Part shown: piece by piece, positions 45,052-54,657 of the stretch
Position numbering within the stretch: position 1 is the stretch's first letter
Layout of the letters: each line of letters starts with the position of its first letter
Origin: Alphaproteobacteria bacterium
GTDB taxonomy: Bacteria; Pseudomonadota; Alphaproteobacteria; UBA6615
Direction of reading: 5' to 3'
Assembly: GCA_021774445.1 (NCBI GenBank)
Contig: JAJFJA010000055.1
Span: forward strand, 1 to 64,000
DNA: 64,000 bases
Notes under the pieces: generated by a model
Seen by the model: the letters and a program-made list of their open reading frames with translations, nothing else
What the model was told of the DNA's origin: nothing
The model's database searches: none
Program-made: the position numbers and the translations under genes

Positions 45052-47289
45052 ATGATCTTCAAACACGATGGCTCAGCCGCCAATGGCGGTCTGACATTCG
45101 GCTCCTTGCGATTGCGAGCCGCAGTGCGTTTCGCCGTCGCGCTGGTTTCGCTGATCTTCGCCGCGGCATTCGTCGCGGCCGCACCCGCCTCGCGCGCGGC
45201 CGCGGCGCCTTTTTTGGAGCAATTCTTACCCGACGTGCCGGTCGATCGATTGATCGCGGCCGCTGATCACTATGGCCCCATTGCCGAAGATATTCCCGTC
45301 GCCCCCATCGTTAAGGACGGCGCAACCGTCGGTTATGCCTACATCACCTCCGATTTCGTTGGCACCACCGGCTATTCGGGCAAACCCATCCATGTCTTGG
45401 TTGCCGTCGATCCCGACGGCAGACTGATCGCCGCCGAATTGGTCAAGCACTCGGAGCCCATCGTTTTGATCGGCATCCCCGAACGCAAGATCAAGGCGCT
45501 GACCGAAAGTTACATCGGCGTCGATTTAGTTGCCGAAGCCGCCGCGGAAGGCTCAGCCCATGACCTGAACATTATCTCCGGCGCGACGGTGACCATCATG
45601 GTCATTGACGATTCGATCATTCGGTCGGGCTTGAAAGTGGCCCGTGCCTTGGGTTTGGGAGGCCTCGAACCGATCGGTGCGCCTTCCGGTCCGCGTCGGG
45701 AAGTCGATCCCACGGTCGCCGCCGGACGTGATTGGAACGCCATGGCGGCTGACGGCGCCATGCGCCACCTGTCGCTTGACGTCGGTCAGATCAACGCCGC
45801 GTTTGTCGCGGCCGGCGATGCTGAGGCGGCGGCCCGTCCGGAACCCGGTGACGCCGCCGCGACATTCATCGATATGCAGGCGGCCCTGGTCAGCGTGCCG
45901 GCAATCGGTGCCAGCCTTCTTGGCGACGCCGAATATGCCAATTTGCAAGACTGGTTGGCACCTGGAGAGCACGCGATTCTGATCGCTGGCCGCGGGCGGT
46001 ATTCGTTCAAGGGCTCCGGCTATGTGCGGGGCGGTATTTTCGATCGCATCCAGCTCATCCAAGGTGATCGCTCGGTCCGTTTCCGCGATCGGGGCCACCG
46101 CCGATTAGGCGAGATTTCCGCCCCCGGCGCGCCCAGCTTCAGCGAGCTCGATCTCTTCAAGATCCCCGCTGACAGCGAGTTCGACCCCACCGAACCCTGG
46201 CGGCTGCAGCTTCTGGTGAGCCGTCCGGTCGGCCCGATCAAGAAAAGCTTCCAGACCTTCGATCTAGCATACGTTCTGCCGGATACCTACACCCGCGCTG
46301 TGGCCCAGGCTGCGTCTGCAACCGCCGCCGCCACTGTGATCGAAGCCCAAGCGAAGCAGGAATTGTGGCTCCGTATTTGGCGCCAGAACGCGGTTCGCAT
46401 TGGCGCCCTCATGGTCATGCTGGGGACCCTGACGGTCGTCTTCTTCGCGCAAAAATTCCTCACCGCCAGCGAACGCGCGACCTTCTGGTTCCGCATCGGT
46501 TTCTTGACCGCGACGTTGTTTTTCCTCGGCTGGTACGCCAACGCCCAGTTGTCGATCGTCAACCTGATGGCATTGGCCAATGCCATCACCAACGAATTCA
46601 CCTGGGATGCATTCCTGCTCGACCCGTTGGTCTTCATTCTGTGGTCGTCGGTCGCTGCGGCACTCATATTCTGGGGCCGCGGCGCCTATTGCGGCTGGCT
46701 CTGTCCGTTCGGCGCCCTGCAGGAACTGACCAACCGCATCGCCAAGCTGTTCCGGGTGCCGCAGCTGCGCGTGCCCTGGGCGCTGCACGAACGGCTTTGG
46801 CCCATCAAATACATGATCTTCCTGGGCTTGTTCGGCATCTCCCTGGCCTCTTTGCCGCTGGCCGAGCAATACGCCGAGATCGAGCCGTTTAAGACCGCGA
46901 TCGTTCTGAAGTTCCAACGCGCTTGGCCGTTCGTGCTCTTCGCGGTTGGCCTGCTCGTCATCGGTCTGTTCATTGAACGGTTTTATTGCCGTTACCTGTG
47001 TCCGCTCGGCGCCGCCCTCGCCATACCCGGTCGGCTGCGCATGTTCGACTGGCTCAAGCGCTACCGCGAGTGCGGCAACCCCTGCCAGACCTGCAGCAAC
47101 GAATGCATGGTCCAGGCGATCCACCCGCTTGGCGAAATCAACCCCAACGAGTGCCTGTACTGCCTGCATTGTCAGGTTCGCTACCAAGACAACCAGAAAT
47201 GCCCGGTTCGCATAAAACGGTCTCAACGCAGCGCGCGCCTGCTGAAGTCGCAAGCGGCGTTGGAGGCGTCTATGTCGGGTCAACCTTAA
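45052..47289 (+). CDS. nosR: Nitrous-oxide reductase expression/electron-transfer regulator NosR
   Basis: Membrane flavo-iron-sulphur protein of about 745 residues, needed for nosZ expression and for feeding electrons to N2O reductase. Order: N-terminal signal/membrane segment, a periplasmic FMN-binding domain with the flavinylation motif [10 protein letters not shown], several membrane helices from about residue 400, two polyferredoxin-type CxxxCP turns ([21 protein letters not shown]), and two C-terminal 4Fe-4S motifs ([12 protein letters not shown] and CLYCLHCQ). A GTG at 45040, touching the remnant regulator, is an alternative start. nosZ follows. Confidence 0.94.
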   Translation: MIFKHDGSAANGGLTFGSLRLRAAVRFAVALVSLIFAAAFVAAAPASRAAAAPFLEQFLPDVPVDRLIAAADHYGPIAEDIPVAPIVKDGATVGYAYITSDFVGTTGYSGKPIHVLVAVDPDGRLIAAELVKHSEPIVLIGIPERKIKALTESYIGVDLVAEAAAEGSAHDLNIISGATVTIMVIDDSIIRSGLKVARALGLGGLEPIGAPSGPRREVDPTVAAGRDWNAMAADGAMRHLSLDVGQINAAFVAAGDAEAAARPEPGDAAATFIDMQAALVSVPAIGASLLGDAEYANLQDWLAPGEHAILIAGRGRYSFKGSGYVRGGIFDRIQLIQGDRSVRFRDRGHRRLGEISAPGAPSFSELDLFKIPADSEFDPTEPWRLQLLVSRPVGPIKKSFQTFDLAYVLPDTYTRAVAQAASATAAATVIEAQAKQELWLRIWRQNAVRIGALMVMLGTLTVVFFAQKFLTASERATFWFRIGFLTATLFFLGWYANAQLSIVNLMALANAITNEFTWDAFLLDPLVFILWSSVAAALIFWGRGAYCGWLCPFGALQELTNRIAKLFRVPQLRVPWALHERLWPIKYMIFLGLFGISLASLPLAEQYAEIEPFKTAIVLKFQRAWPFVLFAVGLLVIGLFIERFYCRYLCPLGAALAIPGRLRMFDWLKRYRECGNPCQTCSNECMVQAIHPLGEINPNECLYCLHCQVRYQDNQKCPVRIKRSQRSARLLKSQAALEASMSGQP

Positions 47290-47309
47290 TCGTCCAAAGG
47301 AGACAGAGA

Positions 47310-49235
47310 ATGACGAACGGATCTAGCGAGAATAAAACGGGAATCTCCCGTCGAGATTTACTGAACGTACCCGCCAAAGGCGCGCTGCTTGCCGGCGCCG
47401 CCGCGACCATCGGCGGTGGCGGCTTGGCTTTGCTCGGCTCTTCGGCTCCGGCCACGGCCGCCAACGGCAGCTATGCCCTCGAACCCGGAGAATTGGACGA
47501 GTATTACGGCTTCTGGTCTTCCGGACAGAGTGGTGAAGTGCGCATCCTCGGTGTGCCCTCGATGCGTGAGCTCATGCGTATCCCGGTTTTCAATCGCTGC
47601 TCGGCGACCGGCTGGGGAAGCACCAACGAATCCAAGAAGATCCTGACCGAAGGCATGCTGCCGGAGACCAAGGCGTTTTTGGCGTCGCACGGTTTGGAGA
47701 CCTATCAGAACGGCGACCTTCACCATCCCCATATGTCGTTCACGGACGGCACCTACGACGGTCGTTTCTTGTTCATGAACGATAAGGCCAATACGCGTGT
47801 TGCCAGAATTCGCTGCGACGTCATGAAATGCGACAAGATCATTGAGATTCCGAATGCCTCGGACATCCACGGTCTGCGGCCGCAGAAGTTCCCGCGCACG
47901 GGTTATGTCTTCGCTAACGGTGAGCACCGTATCCCGCTGCCGAACGACGGCAAGATCCTCGACGACCCGGAACAGTACGTCTCGATTTTCACCGCCATCG
48001 ACGGCGATGAGATGTCGATTTCTTGGCAGGTCATCGTCAGCGGCAACCTGGATAACTGCGACGCCGACTACCAGGGCAAATACGCGTTCTCGACCTCCTA
48101 TAACTCGGAGGAAGGCGTCAACCTTGCGGAGATGACCGAGTCCGAGACCGATCACGTGGTGATCTTCAACATCGCGCGGATCGAGGCCGCCGTCGCCGCC
48201 GGTGAGTACGAGACCTATAACGGCATACCGGTACTCGACGGGCGCAAGGGTTCGCCGCTCACCGTTTATGTGTCGATTCCCAACAGCCCGCACGGCTGCA
48301 ACACCGCGCCCGATGGCAAGCATATTGTGATCAACGGCAAGCTGTCGCCGACCGTCTCGATCATCGATGTCGACAAGGTCGCGGCGTTGTTCGATGGCGC
48401 CGATCCCCAGTCCTGCATCGTCGCCGAGCCGGAGTTGGGCCTCGGGCCGCTGCATACCGCCTTCGACGGTGAGGGCAATGGTTACACGACCCTGTTCCTC
48501 GACAGCCAGATGGTCAAATGGAACATCGACGCGGCGATCCGCCAACACAATGGCGAGACTGTCGATCCGATCCTCTCTAAGGTCGACGTCCACTACCAGC
48601 CTGGCCATAACCACTCATCCATGGGTGAGACCAAGGAGGCCGATGGTAAGTGGCTCGTCTCGCTGAACAAGTTCTCCAAGGACCGGTTCATCAATGTGGG
48701 GCCGCTCAAGCCTGAGAACGAGCAGCTTATCGACATCTCGGGTGACGCCCCGGTCGTCGTCCATGACGGTCCGACATTTGCCGAGCCCCATGACTGCATC
48801 ATTGTCCATCGCTCTAAGGTCAACCCGGTGAGTGTCTGGAGCCGTGATGATCCGACGTGGGAGGAGGCCCGGCAGCAGGCGGCCGCCGACGGCGTCGACC
48901 TGGAGTTTGGCGCCGACGAGCCCATTCGCGACGGCAATAAGGTGCGCGTCTATATGACGTCCGTGGCGCCCGTGTTCTCACTTGAGAAGTTCACTGTGAA
49001 GCAGGGCGACGAGGTGACGGTTTATGTCACCAACATGGATGATATCGACGACCTGACTCATGGTTTCACCATGGGCAATCACGGCATTGCTTTTGAGATT
49101 GGGCCCCAAGCCACGGCGTCCGCGACCTTCATCGCGGGTCGCCCTGGTGTGCACTGGTTCTATTGCCAGTGGTTCTGCCACGCGCTGCACATGGAGATGC
49201 GCGGTCGTATGCTCGTCGAGCCTAGGGCGAGCTGA
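47310..49235 (+). CDS. nosZ: Nitrous-oxide reductase, Tat-exported (clade I)
   Basis: Periplasmic copper enzyme reducing N2O to N2. The 641-residue precursor has a twin-arginine signal (SRRDLLN). The seven CuZ histidines are visible in [41 protein letters not shown] and EPHDCI. The CuA site is complete in the C-terminal cupredoxin domain ([14 protein letters not shown]), with His in [16 protein letters not shown] lies eight bases before the ATG. The Tat signal and the operon order nosRZDFYLX mark clade I, typical of denitrifying Alphaproteobacteria. Confidence 0.97.
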   Translation: MTNGSSENKTGISRRDLLNVPAKGALLAGAAATIGGGGLALLGSSAPATAANGSYALEPGELDEYYGFWSSGQSGEVRILGVPSMRELMRIPVFNRCSATGWGSTNESKKILTEGMLPETKAFLASHGLETYQNGDLHHPHMSFTDGTYDGRFLFMNDKANTRVARIRCDVMKCDKIIEIPNASDIHGLRPQKFPRTGYVFANGEHRIPLPNDGKILDDPEQYVSIFTAIDGDEMSISWQVIVSGNLDNCDADYQGKYAFSTSYNSEEGVNLAEMTESETDHVVIFNIARIEAAVAAGEYETYNGIPVLDGRKGSPLTVYVSIPNSPHGCNTAPDGKHIVINGKLSPTVSIIDVDKVAALFDGADPQSCIVAEPELGLGPLHTAFDGEGNGYTTLFLDSQMVKWNIDAAIRQHNGETVDPILSKVDVHYQPGHNHSSMGETKEADGKWLVSLNKFSKDRFINVGPLKPENEQLIDISGDAPVVVHDGPTFAEPHDCIIVHRSKVNPVSVWSRDDPTWEEARQQAAADGVDLEFGADEPIRDGNKVRVYMTSVAPVFSLEKFTVKQGDEVTVYVTNMDDIDDLTHGFTMGNHGIAFEIGPQATASATFIAGRPGVHWFYCQWFCHALHMEMRGRMLVEPRAS

Positions 49236-50512
49236 TGCTGGTGCGCTCCGGCATCCTTGGCGGCATGGTGTTGGCTCTCGTGGCCTTCGCCTCCGCCGAA
49301 GCTGACGCGGCGGAACAGGTAGTTCCGCCGCGTCCCGGGGCGTTGCTACAGGCCATTCAGCAGGCGCAGCCCGACGATACGCTGCGTCTGCTGCCCGGCC
49401 GCCATGACGGGCCGGTGTTGATCGATAAACCGCTAACTTTGGACGGCGGCGGCGCGGCCCATGTCGTGGGCTCGGGCGTCGGCTCTGTGATCGTCGTCGA
49501 CGCGCCGCGGGTATCGGTCTTGGGGTTGCAGGTTTCCGGCTCCGGGTCCTCCAACGAAGATCGCGATTCGGCCATCGCCCTGCTTAAAGGCGCGACCGGC
49601 GCCGTGGTTGCGGGAAACCGTCTAACCGGAAATTTGATAGGTGTCGACGTTCATGGCGCCCGCGCCGCCTTGGTCACCGGCAATCTGATCGAGGGCCGCC
49701 GCGATCATCGTATGAACAGTCGTGGCAACGGCGTCTATGTTTGGAATGCGCCGGGCGCCAAGGTCATCGGCAATGACGTTCGCTGGGGCCGTGACGGCAT
49801 CTTCGTCAACACCTCGCAGGACAACGAGTTCCGCGGCAATCGGTTTCGCGATCTCCGGTTCGCCATCCATCATATGTACGCCAACGACAGTATCGTCGCC
49901 GACAATGTCTCGATCGGCAATCACCTCGGCTACGCTCTAATGTTTTCCAGCAACTTGACCGTCAGCGGCAATCTTTCCGCCGATGACCGCGACTACGGCT
50001 TGATGCTGAACTACACCAACGCCAGCCGGATCTCCGGCAACCATGTATTGCGTGTCGGTGACCGCTGCGTTTTCATTTACAACGCGCACAAGAACCAACT
50101 TCAAGGCAACCGCTTCGAGGGCTGCGGCATCGGCGTCCATTTCACCGCGGGGTCGGAACGCAACGACGTTCGCGGCAACGCCTTTATCGGTAACCGCACC
50201 CAGGTCAAATATGTCGGCACCCGCTGGTTGGACTGGAGTCCCGATGGGCCCGGCAACTATTGGTCCGATCACGCCGCGTTCGATTTCGATGGCGACGGCA
50301 TTGCCGATGCCGTCTACCGCCCGAACGATGCCTTGGATCACCTTCTCTGGACCCAACCGGCGGCAAAGCTGCTGCTCGGCTCGCCGGTCGTACAGTTGAT
50401 CCGCTGGTCGCTGTCGGCATTTCCGGCGGTATTGCCGGGTGGGATCGTCGATCGACGGCCGTTGATGCAGCCGGTCGAGCCACAACTATTGCAGTGGCAG
50501 GCGCCCTTATGA
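49235..50512 (+). CDS. nosD: Periplasmic copper-site maturation protein NosD
   Basis: A 425-residue secreted protein with a signal peptide (cleavage near AEADA-AEQ) and a right-handed beta-helix of CASH-type repeats (GNRLTGNLIGVDVHG, GNDVRWGRDGIFVN, GNRFRDLRFAIHHMYA, GNHLGYALMFSSN). It works with the NosFY ABC transporter in assembling the CuZ cluster of NosZ. Its ATG shares one base with the nosZ stop (TGATG). The C-terminus holds a conserved-looking YWSDHAAFDFDGDGIAD segment. Confidence 0.96.
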   Translation: MLVRSGILGGMVLALVAFASAEADAAEQVVPPRPGALLQAIQQAQPDDTLRLLPGRHDGPVLIDKPLTLDGGGAAHVVGSGVGSVIVVDAPRVSVLGLQVSGSGSSNEDRDSAIALLKGATGAVVAGNRLTGNLIGVDVHGARAALVTGNLIEGRRDHRMNSRGNGVYVWNAPGAKVIGNDVRWGRDGIFVNTSQDNEFRGNRFRDLRFAIHHMYANDSIVADNVSIGNHLGYALMFSSNLTVSGNLSADDRDYGLMLNYTNASRISGNHVLRVGDRCVFIYNAHKNQLQGNRFEGCGIGVHFTAGSERNDVRGNAFIGNRTQVKYVGTRWLDWSPDGPGNYWSDHAAFDFDGDGIADAVYRPNDALDHLLWTQPAAKLLLGSPVVQLIRWSLSAFPAVLPGGIVDRRPLMQPVEPQLLQWQAPL

Positions 50513-51408
50513 CGGTGTTGTCGATCGACGGCGCGGTCAAGCGACGTGGCGACCGCCAAACGATCAAAGACGTCAGTCTGACGGTCCAGGCCGGCGAACG
50601 CGTCGCGTTGTTGGGCCATAACGGTGCCGGCAAGACCACGCTGATACAGATGATCCTCGGGCTCACGGCAATCGACGGCGGTCATATCACGGTCGCCGGC
50701 CACCGGCCCGGCTCGATCGAGGCGCGGCGGCGTACGGCGTTCTTGCCCGAGAATGTCGCTTTTCACCGTGCCCTGACCGGCAAGGAGCAACTTCGCCACT
50801 TCGCCCGGCTCCGCGGCCAGCCCCCATCCCGCGCCGATGACTTGCTGGAGCGCGTCGGCCTGGCCGATGATGCCGACCGCCGCATCGCCACCTACTCAAA
50901 AGGCATGGGTCAACGTCTCGGCCTGGCCCAGGCACTGTTGGCGCCGCCCGGTCTTGCCTTGTTGGATGAGCCGACCTCGGGCCTCGATCCCATCGCCCGG
51001 TGGCAGTTTTACGCGCTGGTCGAGGAGCTTGCCGCTGCCGGCGGGGCCGTATTGCTGTCGTCCCATGCCTTGACCGAACTGGAAGCACGCACGGATCGGA
51101 TCGCCATCCTGCGCGCCGGCAGTCTCGTTGCCGACGGCAGTCTCGATGCGCTCCGTCGCCTGGCCCAACTGCCCATCCGCCTGCGCATCGCCGCGCGGCA
51201 GCAGGGTACGGAGGCTCTGGTTGCGAAGATCGGCGGGCGCCCGATCAACGGGCGCGCGGTGGAACTCATCTGTAGCTCGGACGAGAAGCTGGAGCGTCTT
51301 GCCGCTGTCAGCGCCGTCCGGCATCTGGTGGAAGACGTGGAAATCATCCCGCCTGGATTGGACGAACTCTATCGTCATTTCAGCGCCGCTGCGGAGCAGC
51401 CGCAATGA
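50509..51408 (+). CDS. nosF: ABC transporter ATPase NosF
   Basis: Cytoplasmic ATPase of 299 residues with Walker A GHNGAGKTT, signature YSKGMGQRLGLAQAL (SKGM in place of SGG, usual for NosF), Walker B LALLDEPTSGLDP and H-loop LSSHALTELEARTD. It energises the NosDFY complex for CuZ assembly. It overlaps nosD and nosY by four bases on each side (ATGA), so the operon is translationally coupled. Confidence 0.96.
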   Translation: MTVLSIDGAVKRRGDRQTIKDVSLTVQAGERVALLGHNGAGKTTLIQMILGLTAIDGGHITVAGHRPGSIEARRRTAFLPENVAFHRALTGKEQLRHFARLRGQPPSRADDLLERVGLADDADRRIATYSKGMGQRLGLAQALLAPPGLALLDEPTSGLDPIARWQFYALVEELAAAGGAVLLSSHALTELEARTDRIAILRAGSLVADGSLDALRRLAQLPIRLRIAARQQGTEALVAKIGGRPINGRAVELICSSDEKLERLAAVSAVRHLVEDVEIIPPGLDELYRHFSAAAEQPQ

Positions 51409-52226
51409 TCGCCATGCTCACCATCGCTCGCCTCGAGCTTCTGATCGTTCGCCGCAACATGTGGATGGCCTTATCCGCAGTGCTGATGCTGCTTTTCGCG
51501 ATCGTTCTGACCATTGCCGGGTCGGCGTCGGCCGGCGCCCTTGGTGTCGATCGATTGACCGTCGCGGTGACCAGCCTAACGACACTCTCCGTCTATCTCG
51601 TGCCGTTGATTGCCCTGCTGCTGTCGTTCGACGCCATTGTCGGCGAGGTCGAGCGCGGCACGCTGGCCCTCAGCCTGTCGTATCCCGTCTCCAGGGCCGC
51701 CTTCCTCGGCGGCAAGTTCGTGGCCCATGTCCTCACGCTGGCGGTCGCCCTGGGCATTGGGCTCGGTGCGGCCGGTGGCTTGTCGGCATGGCTCGGTAGC
51801 GTATCCACCGCCGGTCTGCTCTCTCTAGCCGTCCTGTACGGCAGCGCAGTCCTGCTCGGCGCGACGTTCCTGGGCTTCGGTTATGCGGTGTCCGGACTGG
51901 TGCGCCAGGTCGGTGCCGCCGCCGCACTATCCATCGGCCTCTGGCTTGTCGGCATTGTGCTCTACGACTTGGCGTTGCTTGGCGCTCTCGTCGCCGACAA
52001 GGGCGGGGTCTTCACCACGCACGTGTTTCCTTGGCTGCTCGCGGCGAATCCCGCCGACGCCTTTCGTATCGTCAATCTTGCCGGGTCGGAGGCGGCGAGT
52101 CTCGCCTCTGGACTGGCCGCCAACGGCGATGGGTTCCCGATGCTGGCGCCCCGTCTGGCCATATTCATTTGGCCCGCGATTGTGCTGGCCGGCGCCTGGA
52201 CCTTGTTCCGAAGGATAGAACCATGA
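51405..52226 (+). CDS. nosY: ABC transporter permease NosY
   Basis: Inner-membrane protein of 273 residues with six predicted helices; the cytoplasmic stretch VGEVERGTLALSLSYPVSRA after the second helix is typical of NosY and other ABC-2 permeases. It pairs with NosF. Start and stop both overlap their neighbours by four bases. Confidence 0.95.
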   Translation: MIAMLTIARLELLIVRRNMWMALSAVLMLLFAIVLTIAGSASAGALGVDRLTVAVTSLTTLSVYLVPLIALLLSFDAIVGEVERGTLALSLSYPVSRAAFLGGKFVAHVLTLAVALGIGLGAAGGLSAWLGSVSTAGLLSLAVLYGSAVLLGATFLGFGYAVSGLVRQVGAAAALSIGLWLVGIVLYDLALLGALVADKGGVFTTHVFPWLLAANPADAFRIVNLAGSEAASLASGLAANGDGFPMLAPRLAIFIWPAIVLAGAWTLFRRIEP

Positions 52227-52768
52227 GGTATCTCGCTGTTTTGGCTTGCGCCCTGCTCGCCGCCTGTTCTGAGGAGGCGGCCGACATCGCCATGCCGGTC
52301 CCTCTGACCGACGACGCGATCGGACATTACGACCAGATGATCGTAGCCGATCATGACGGTCCGAAGGCGCAGATACATTTGGCCGGCGTGCCGGAGCCAC
52401 TCTGGTTCAGCCAGGTCAGGGATGGGGTGGCCTACGTCAAATCCGAAGAGCGGACCGCCGATATCGTCGCGTTCTACGTCAATGATATGGCCGCCGCGCC
52501 CGATTGGGCCGATCCCGGCGCAGAAAATTGGCTGGACGCCGCCGCCGCGTTCTTTGTCATCGGCTCGGACGCGGTCGGCGGGATGGGCGCGCCGGAGCTC
52601 GTGCCGTTTGGTACGGAGGGTGACGCCGGCGCCTTTGCCCGCCGCCGCGGTGGTCGCATTCTGGCCCTCTCCGACATCGATCCCAGCGACGCCCTTGCAC
52701 CCGTCGCGATGGGCCAAATGCCGGGTGCCGAGCCGGACCATGCAAACGCATCGGCAAGCCGGCAATGA
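52223..52768 (+). CDS. nosL: Copper chaperone lipoprotein NosL, metal-site cysteine replaced
   Basis: A 181-residue outer-membrane-type lipoprotein with lipobox LLAAC (Cys15) that supplies Cu(I) for NosZ. The body is typical: LTDDAIGHY, GPKAQIHLAGVPEPLWFSQV, FYVNDMAAAPDWADPG and GSDAVGGMGAPELVPFG. In the relatives I recall, the region after HY reads CQM, but here it is HYDQM (D37, codon GAC). If that cysteine binds copper, the site must rely on other ligands, perhaps methionines. ATGA overlaps link it to nosY and nosX. Confidence 0.93.
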   Translation: MRYLAVLACALLAACSEEAADIAMPVPLTDDAIGHYDQMIVADHDGPKAQIHLAGVPEPLWFSQVRDGVAYVKSEERTADIVAFYVNDMAAAPDWADPGAENWLDAAAAFFVIGSDAVGGMGAPELVPFGTEGDAGAFARRRGGRILALSDIDPSDALAPVAMGQMPGAEPDHANASASRQ

Positions 52769-53697
52769 TCGGTCGTCGCCGGTTCATTTCCATCGCGGCG
52801 GGCGCCGGATTGGGCGCGCTCGCTGGGCCCATCGCCGCGTCGTCTCCCACCGGCGATAGCTTACATCGCTGGCGCGGCACGGCGCTGGGCGCCGCGGCAT
52901 CGATCACCATCGCCCATGACGACGCAGCGCGCTTGGCCGCCCGCGCCCAGGCGGAGGTCGCGCGGCTGGAGGCCATTTTCAGCCTGTACCGGGCCGATAG
53001 TGCCTTGTCGCGGCTGAATGTGGCAGGCCGCCTGGCGGCCCCGCCATTGGAATTGGTTGAGCTGCTTTCTGCCTGTGACGCGCTGCACGGCATCACCGGC
53101 GGCGCCTTCGATCCGACGGTGCAACCCCTGTGGGCGCTTTATGCGGAACGGTTTGCCGCGGGAGCGGCACCGGCAGAACGTGAGATCGATGAGACCTTAG
53201 GTCGCACGGGCTGGCGCCACGTCGTGATATCGCCGCGGGAAGTGGCTTTCACGGCCGCAGGCATGGCGCTCACTCTGAACGGCATCGCGCAAGGCTATAT
53301 CGCCGACAAAGTCGCCGCCCTGCTACGCCGGGCCGGTGTGTCGAACGTGCTCGTCGATATGGGAGAGATCGTTGCACTGGGCCGGCAGCCGGATGACCTG
53401 CCCTGGCGGATCGCCATCGCCGACCCGTCCGATCCGACGCGCGTCCACAAGTACCGCCACCTGTCGGGTCGCGCCATCGCGACGTCGGCGCCCTTGGGCA
53501 CCGTCTACGATACCGCCGGCACGGTCGGCCATATCCTCGACCCAAGGACCGGGCGCCCCGGTGGCAGATGGCGGCAGGTCTCGGTTACCGCGCCGGCGGC
53601 CACCCGCGCCGACGGCCTCTCGACCGCCTTCTGCTTAATGGCAGAGCCCGACATACGCCGCGCTGCCACCGGCGTGCAGGTCGACTTGCTGTCGTAG
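52765..53697 (+). CDS. nosX: FAD:protein FMN transferase NosX (ApbE family)
   Basis: Periplasmic flavin transferase of 310 residues with a Tat-type signal (GRRRFISIAAGAG). ApbE motifs are present: LYRADSALSRLN, GGAFDPTVQPLW, LNGIAQGYIADKV, LVDMGEIVALG, YDTAGTVGHILDPRTG and ADGLSTAFCL. It attaches FMN to the threonine of the SGAT motif in NosR. It is the last gene of the nos operon and converges on a cytochrome c gene 18 bases away. Confidence 0.95.
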   Translation: MIGRRRFISIAAGAGLGALAGPIAASSPTGDSLHRWRGTALGAAASITIAHDDAARLAARAQAEVARLEAIFSLYRADSALSRLNVAGRLAAPPLELVELLSACDALHGITGGAFDPTVQPLWALYAERFAAGAAPAEREIDETLGRTGWRHVVISPREVAFTAAGMALTLNGIAQGYIADKVAALLRRAGVSNVLVDMGEIVALGRQPDDLPWRIAIADPSDPTRVHKYRHLSGRAIATSAPLGTVYDTAGTVGHILDPRTGRPGGRWRQVSVTAPAATRADGLSTAFCLMAEPDIRRAATGVQVDLLS

Positions 53698-53715
53698 CCG
53701 GCCCGGGATCCCGCG

Positions 53716-54108
53716 TTACTGGGTCACCTGTTTCAGGTAGGCGATAACGTCCTTGCGCTGTTGCTCTTTCGCGACGCTGATGGCCATGCGCGCGCCCTTG
53801 ATGAATTTGCGCGGGTTCTCCAGCCACTTTTCGAGGTTTTCATCGTTCCACTCGATCGCCGCTTCGCTCAACGCCGGCGAGAATTTGAAGCCGACGTCGC
53901 GCGTCCCCGATATGGCACCGACGACCCCAAACAAGTTGGGTCCGGTGGCGCGGCTCGGCTTGCCCTCCTCCGTGGTATGACAGGCCACACAGCGGCGGAA
54001 AACACGCGCGCCTTCCTCGGCGTCCTGTGCATGGGCCACTTCCAGAGGGGCGATCAAGAATACGGCAAAGGCCAGGGGAACCAGGCGAAATACGCTACGA
54101 GCAGGCAT
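53716..54108 (-). CDS. Small periplasmic class I cytochrome c
   Basis: A 130-residue precursor with a signal peptide (cleavage after AHA-QDA), one haem site CVACH, and an axial Met in KGARMAISV. GPNLFGVVGAISGTRD is typical of the cytochrome c2/c552 group. The ATG at 54108 has AAAGG about eight bases upstream; longer in-frame extensions lack family features. It is convergent with nosX, so it is a plausible electron donor to NosZ, though on its own transcript. Confidence 0.9.
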   Translation of the reverse strand: MPARSVFRLVPLAFAVFLIAPLEVAHAQDAEEGARVFRRCVACHTTEEGKPSRATGPNLFGVVGAISGTRDVGFKFSPALSEAAIEWNDENLEKWLENPRKFIKGARMAISVAKEQQRKDVIAYLKQVTQ

Positions 54109-54329
54109 GGGGGCAACCTTTCTTGAAGACGATTCTTGCAGTTTTTGTACAGAACTTGAGGCGCCGGCACAAACATCGCGCCGCGTTAGAGGCGATGATA
54201 GAAACACGACAGTAGTACAAGCCCAAAACGTCCATAAGCCCTTAATGCGTCGGATCAATTGGTTTAGGCCTCGTTAACCGTGCTTGGCGACAATGCCTGA
54301 TCACGATAGCGACAAGCACTGGACCGAAG

Positions 54330-54623
54330 ATGGCCGGGATCCTTCGCCAGCTCATGCTGGCCATTTTTGTTAGCAAGGCGGATCGCCCCGCGGCCGCGGC
54401 GGCCCTCGACCGGCGCGCCGCCAAGACTAAGGCCAAGGTCGCTGCCGCGGCCCCTGCCGACCGCGCGGAGCTGGTCAAACAGGCTCTTGCCACGCGTCGC
54501 CAGAAAGAGCATCTGTGGAACGAACTCAGCGCCGAGCAGAAGGAAGAACTGATGGGTTCCCTGGACCGGGGTATGCGCGGCAAGATCGCCGCCATGCAGG
54601 CCAGCGCAAAAAAAGCTGGCTAA
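54330..54623 (+). CDS. Small basic alanine/lysine-rich protein, unknown
   Basis: The 97-residue product is helical, with a hydrophobic start (LRQLMLAIFV) and then an Ala/Lys/Arg-rich body ending in ASAKKAG. There is no recognisable domain. It lies 34 bases before meaB on the same strand. The ATG at 54330 has a weak upstream ribosome site. Conservation cannot be judged from here. Confidence 0.6.
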   Translation: MAGILRQLMLAIFVSKADRPAAAAALDRRAAKTKAKVAAAAPADRAELVKQALATRRQKEHLWNELSAEQKEELMGSLDRGMRGKIAAMQASAKKAG

Positions 54624-54657
54624 GTCCGTACCAGCGCCCGCCGCCGACATAAAAACG

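Noticed and set aside
53704..53713. CGGGATCCCG palindrome as a bidirectional terminator between nosX and the cytochrome gene
   Set aside because: Only a five-base-pair stem with no loop and no T-run; too weak to call a terminator.
54109..54329. FNR-like ATCAATTGG upstream of the cytochrome c and small unknown genes
   Set aside because: Only one half-site is present on either strand; the second half does not match.
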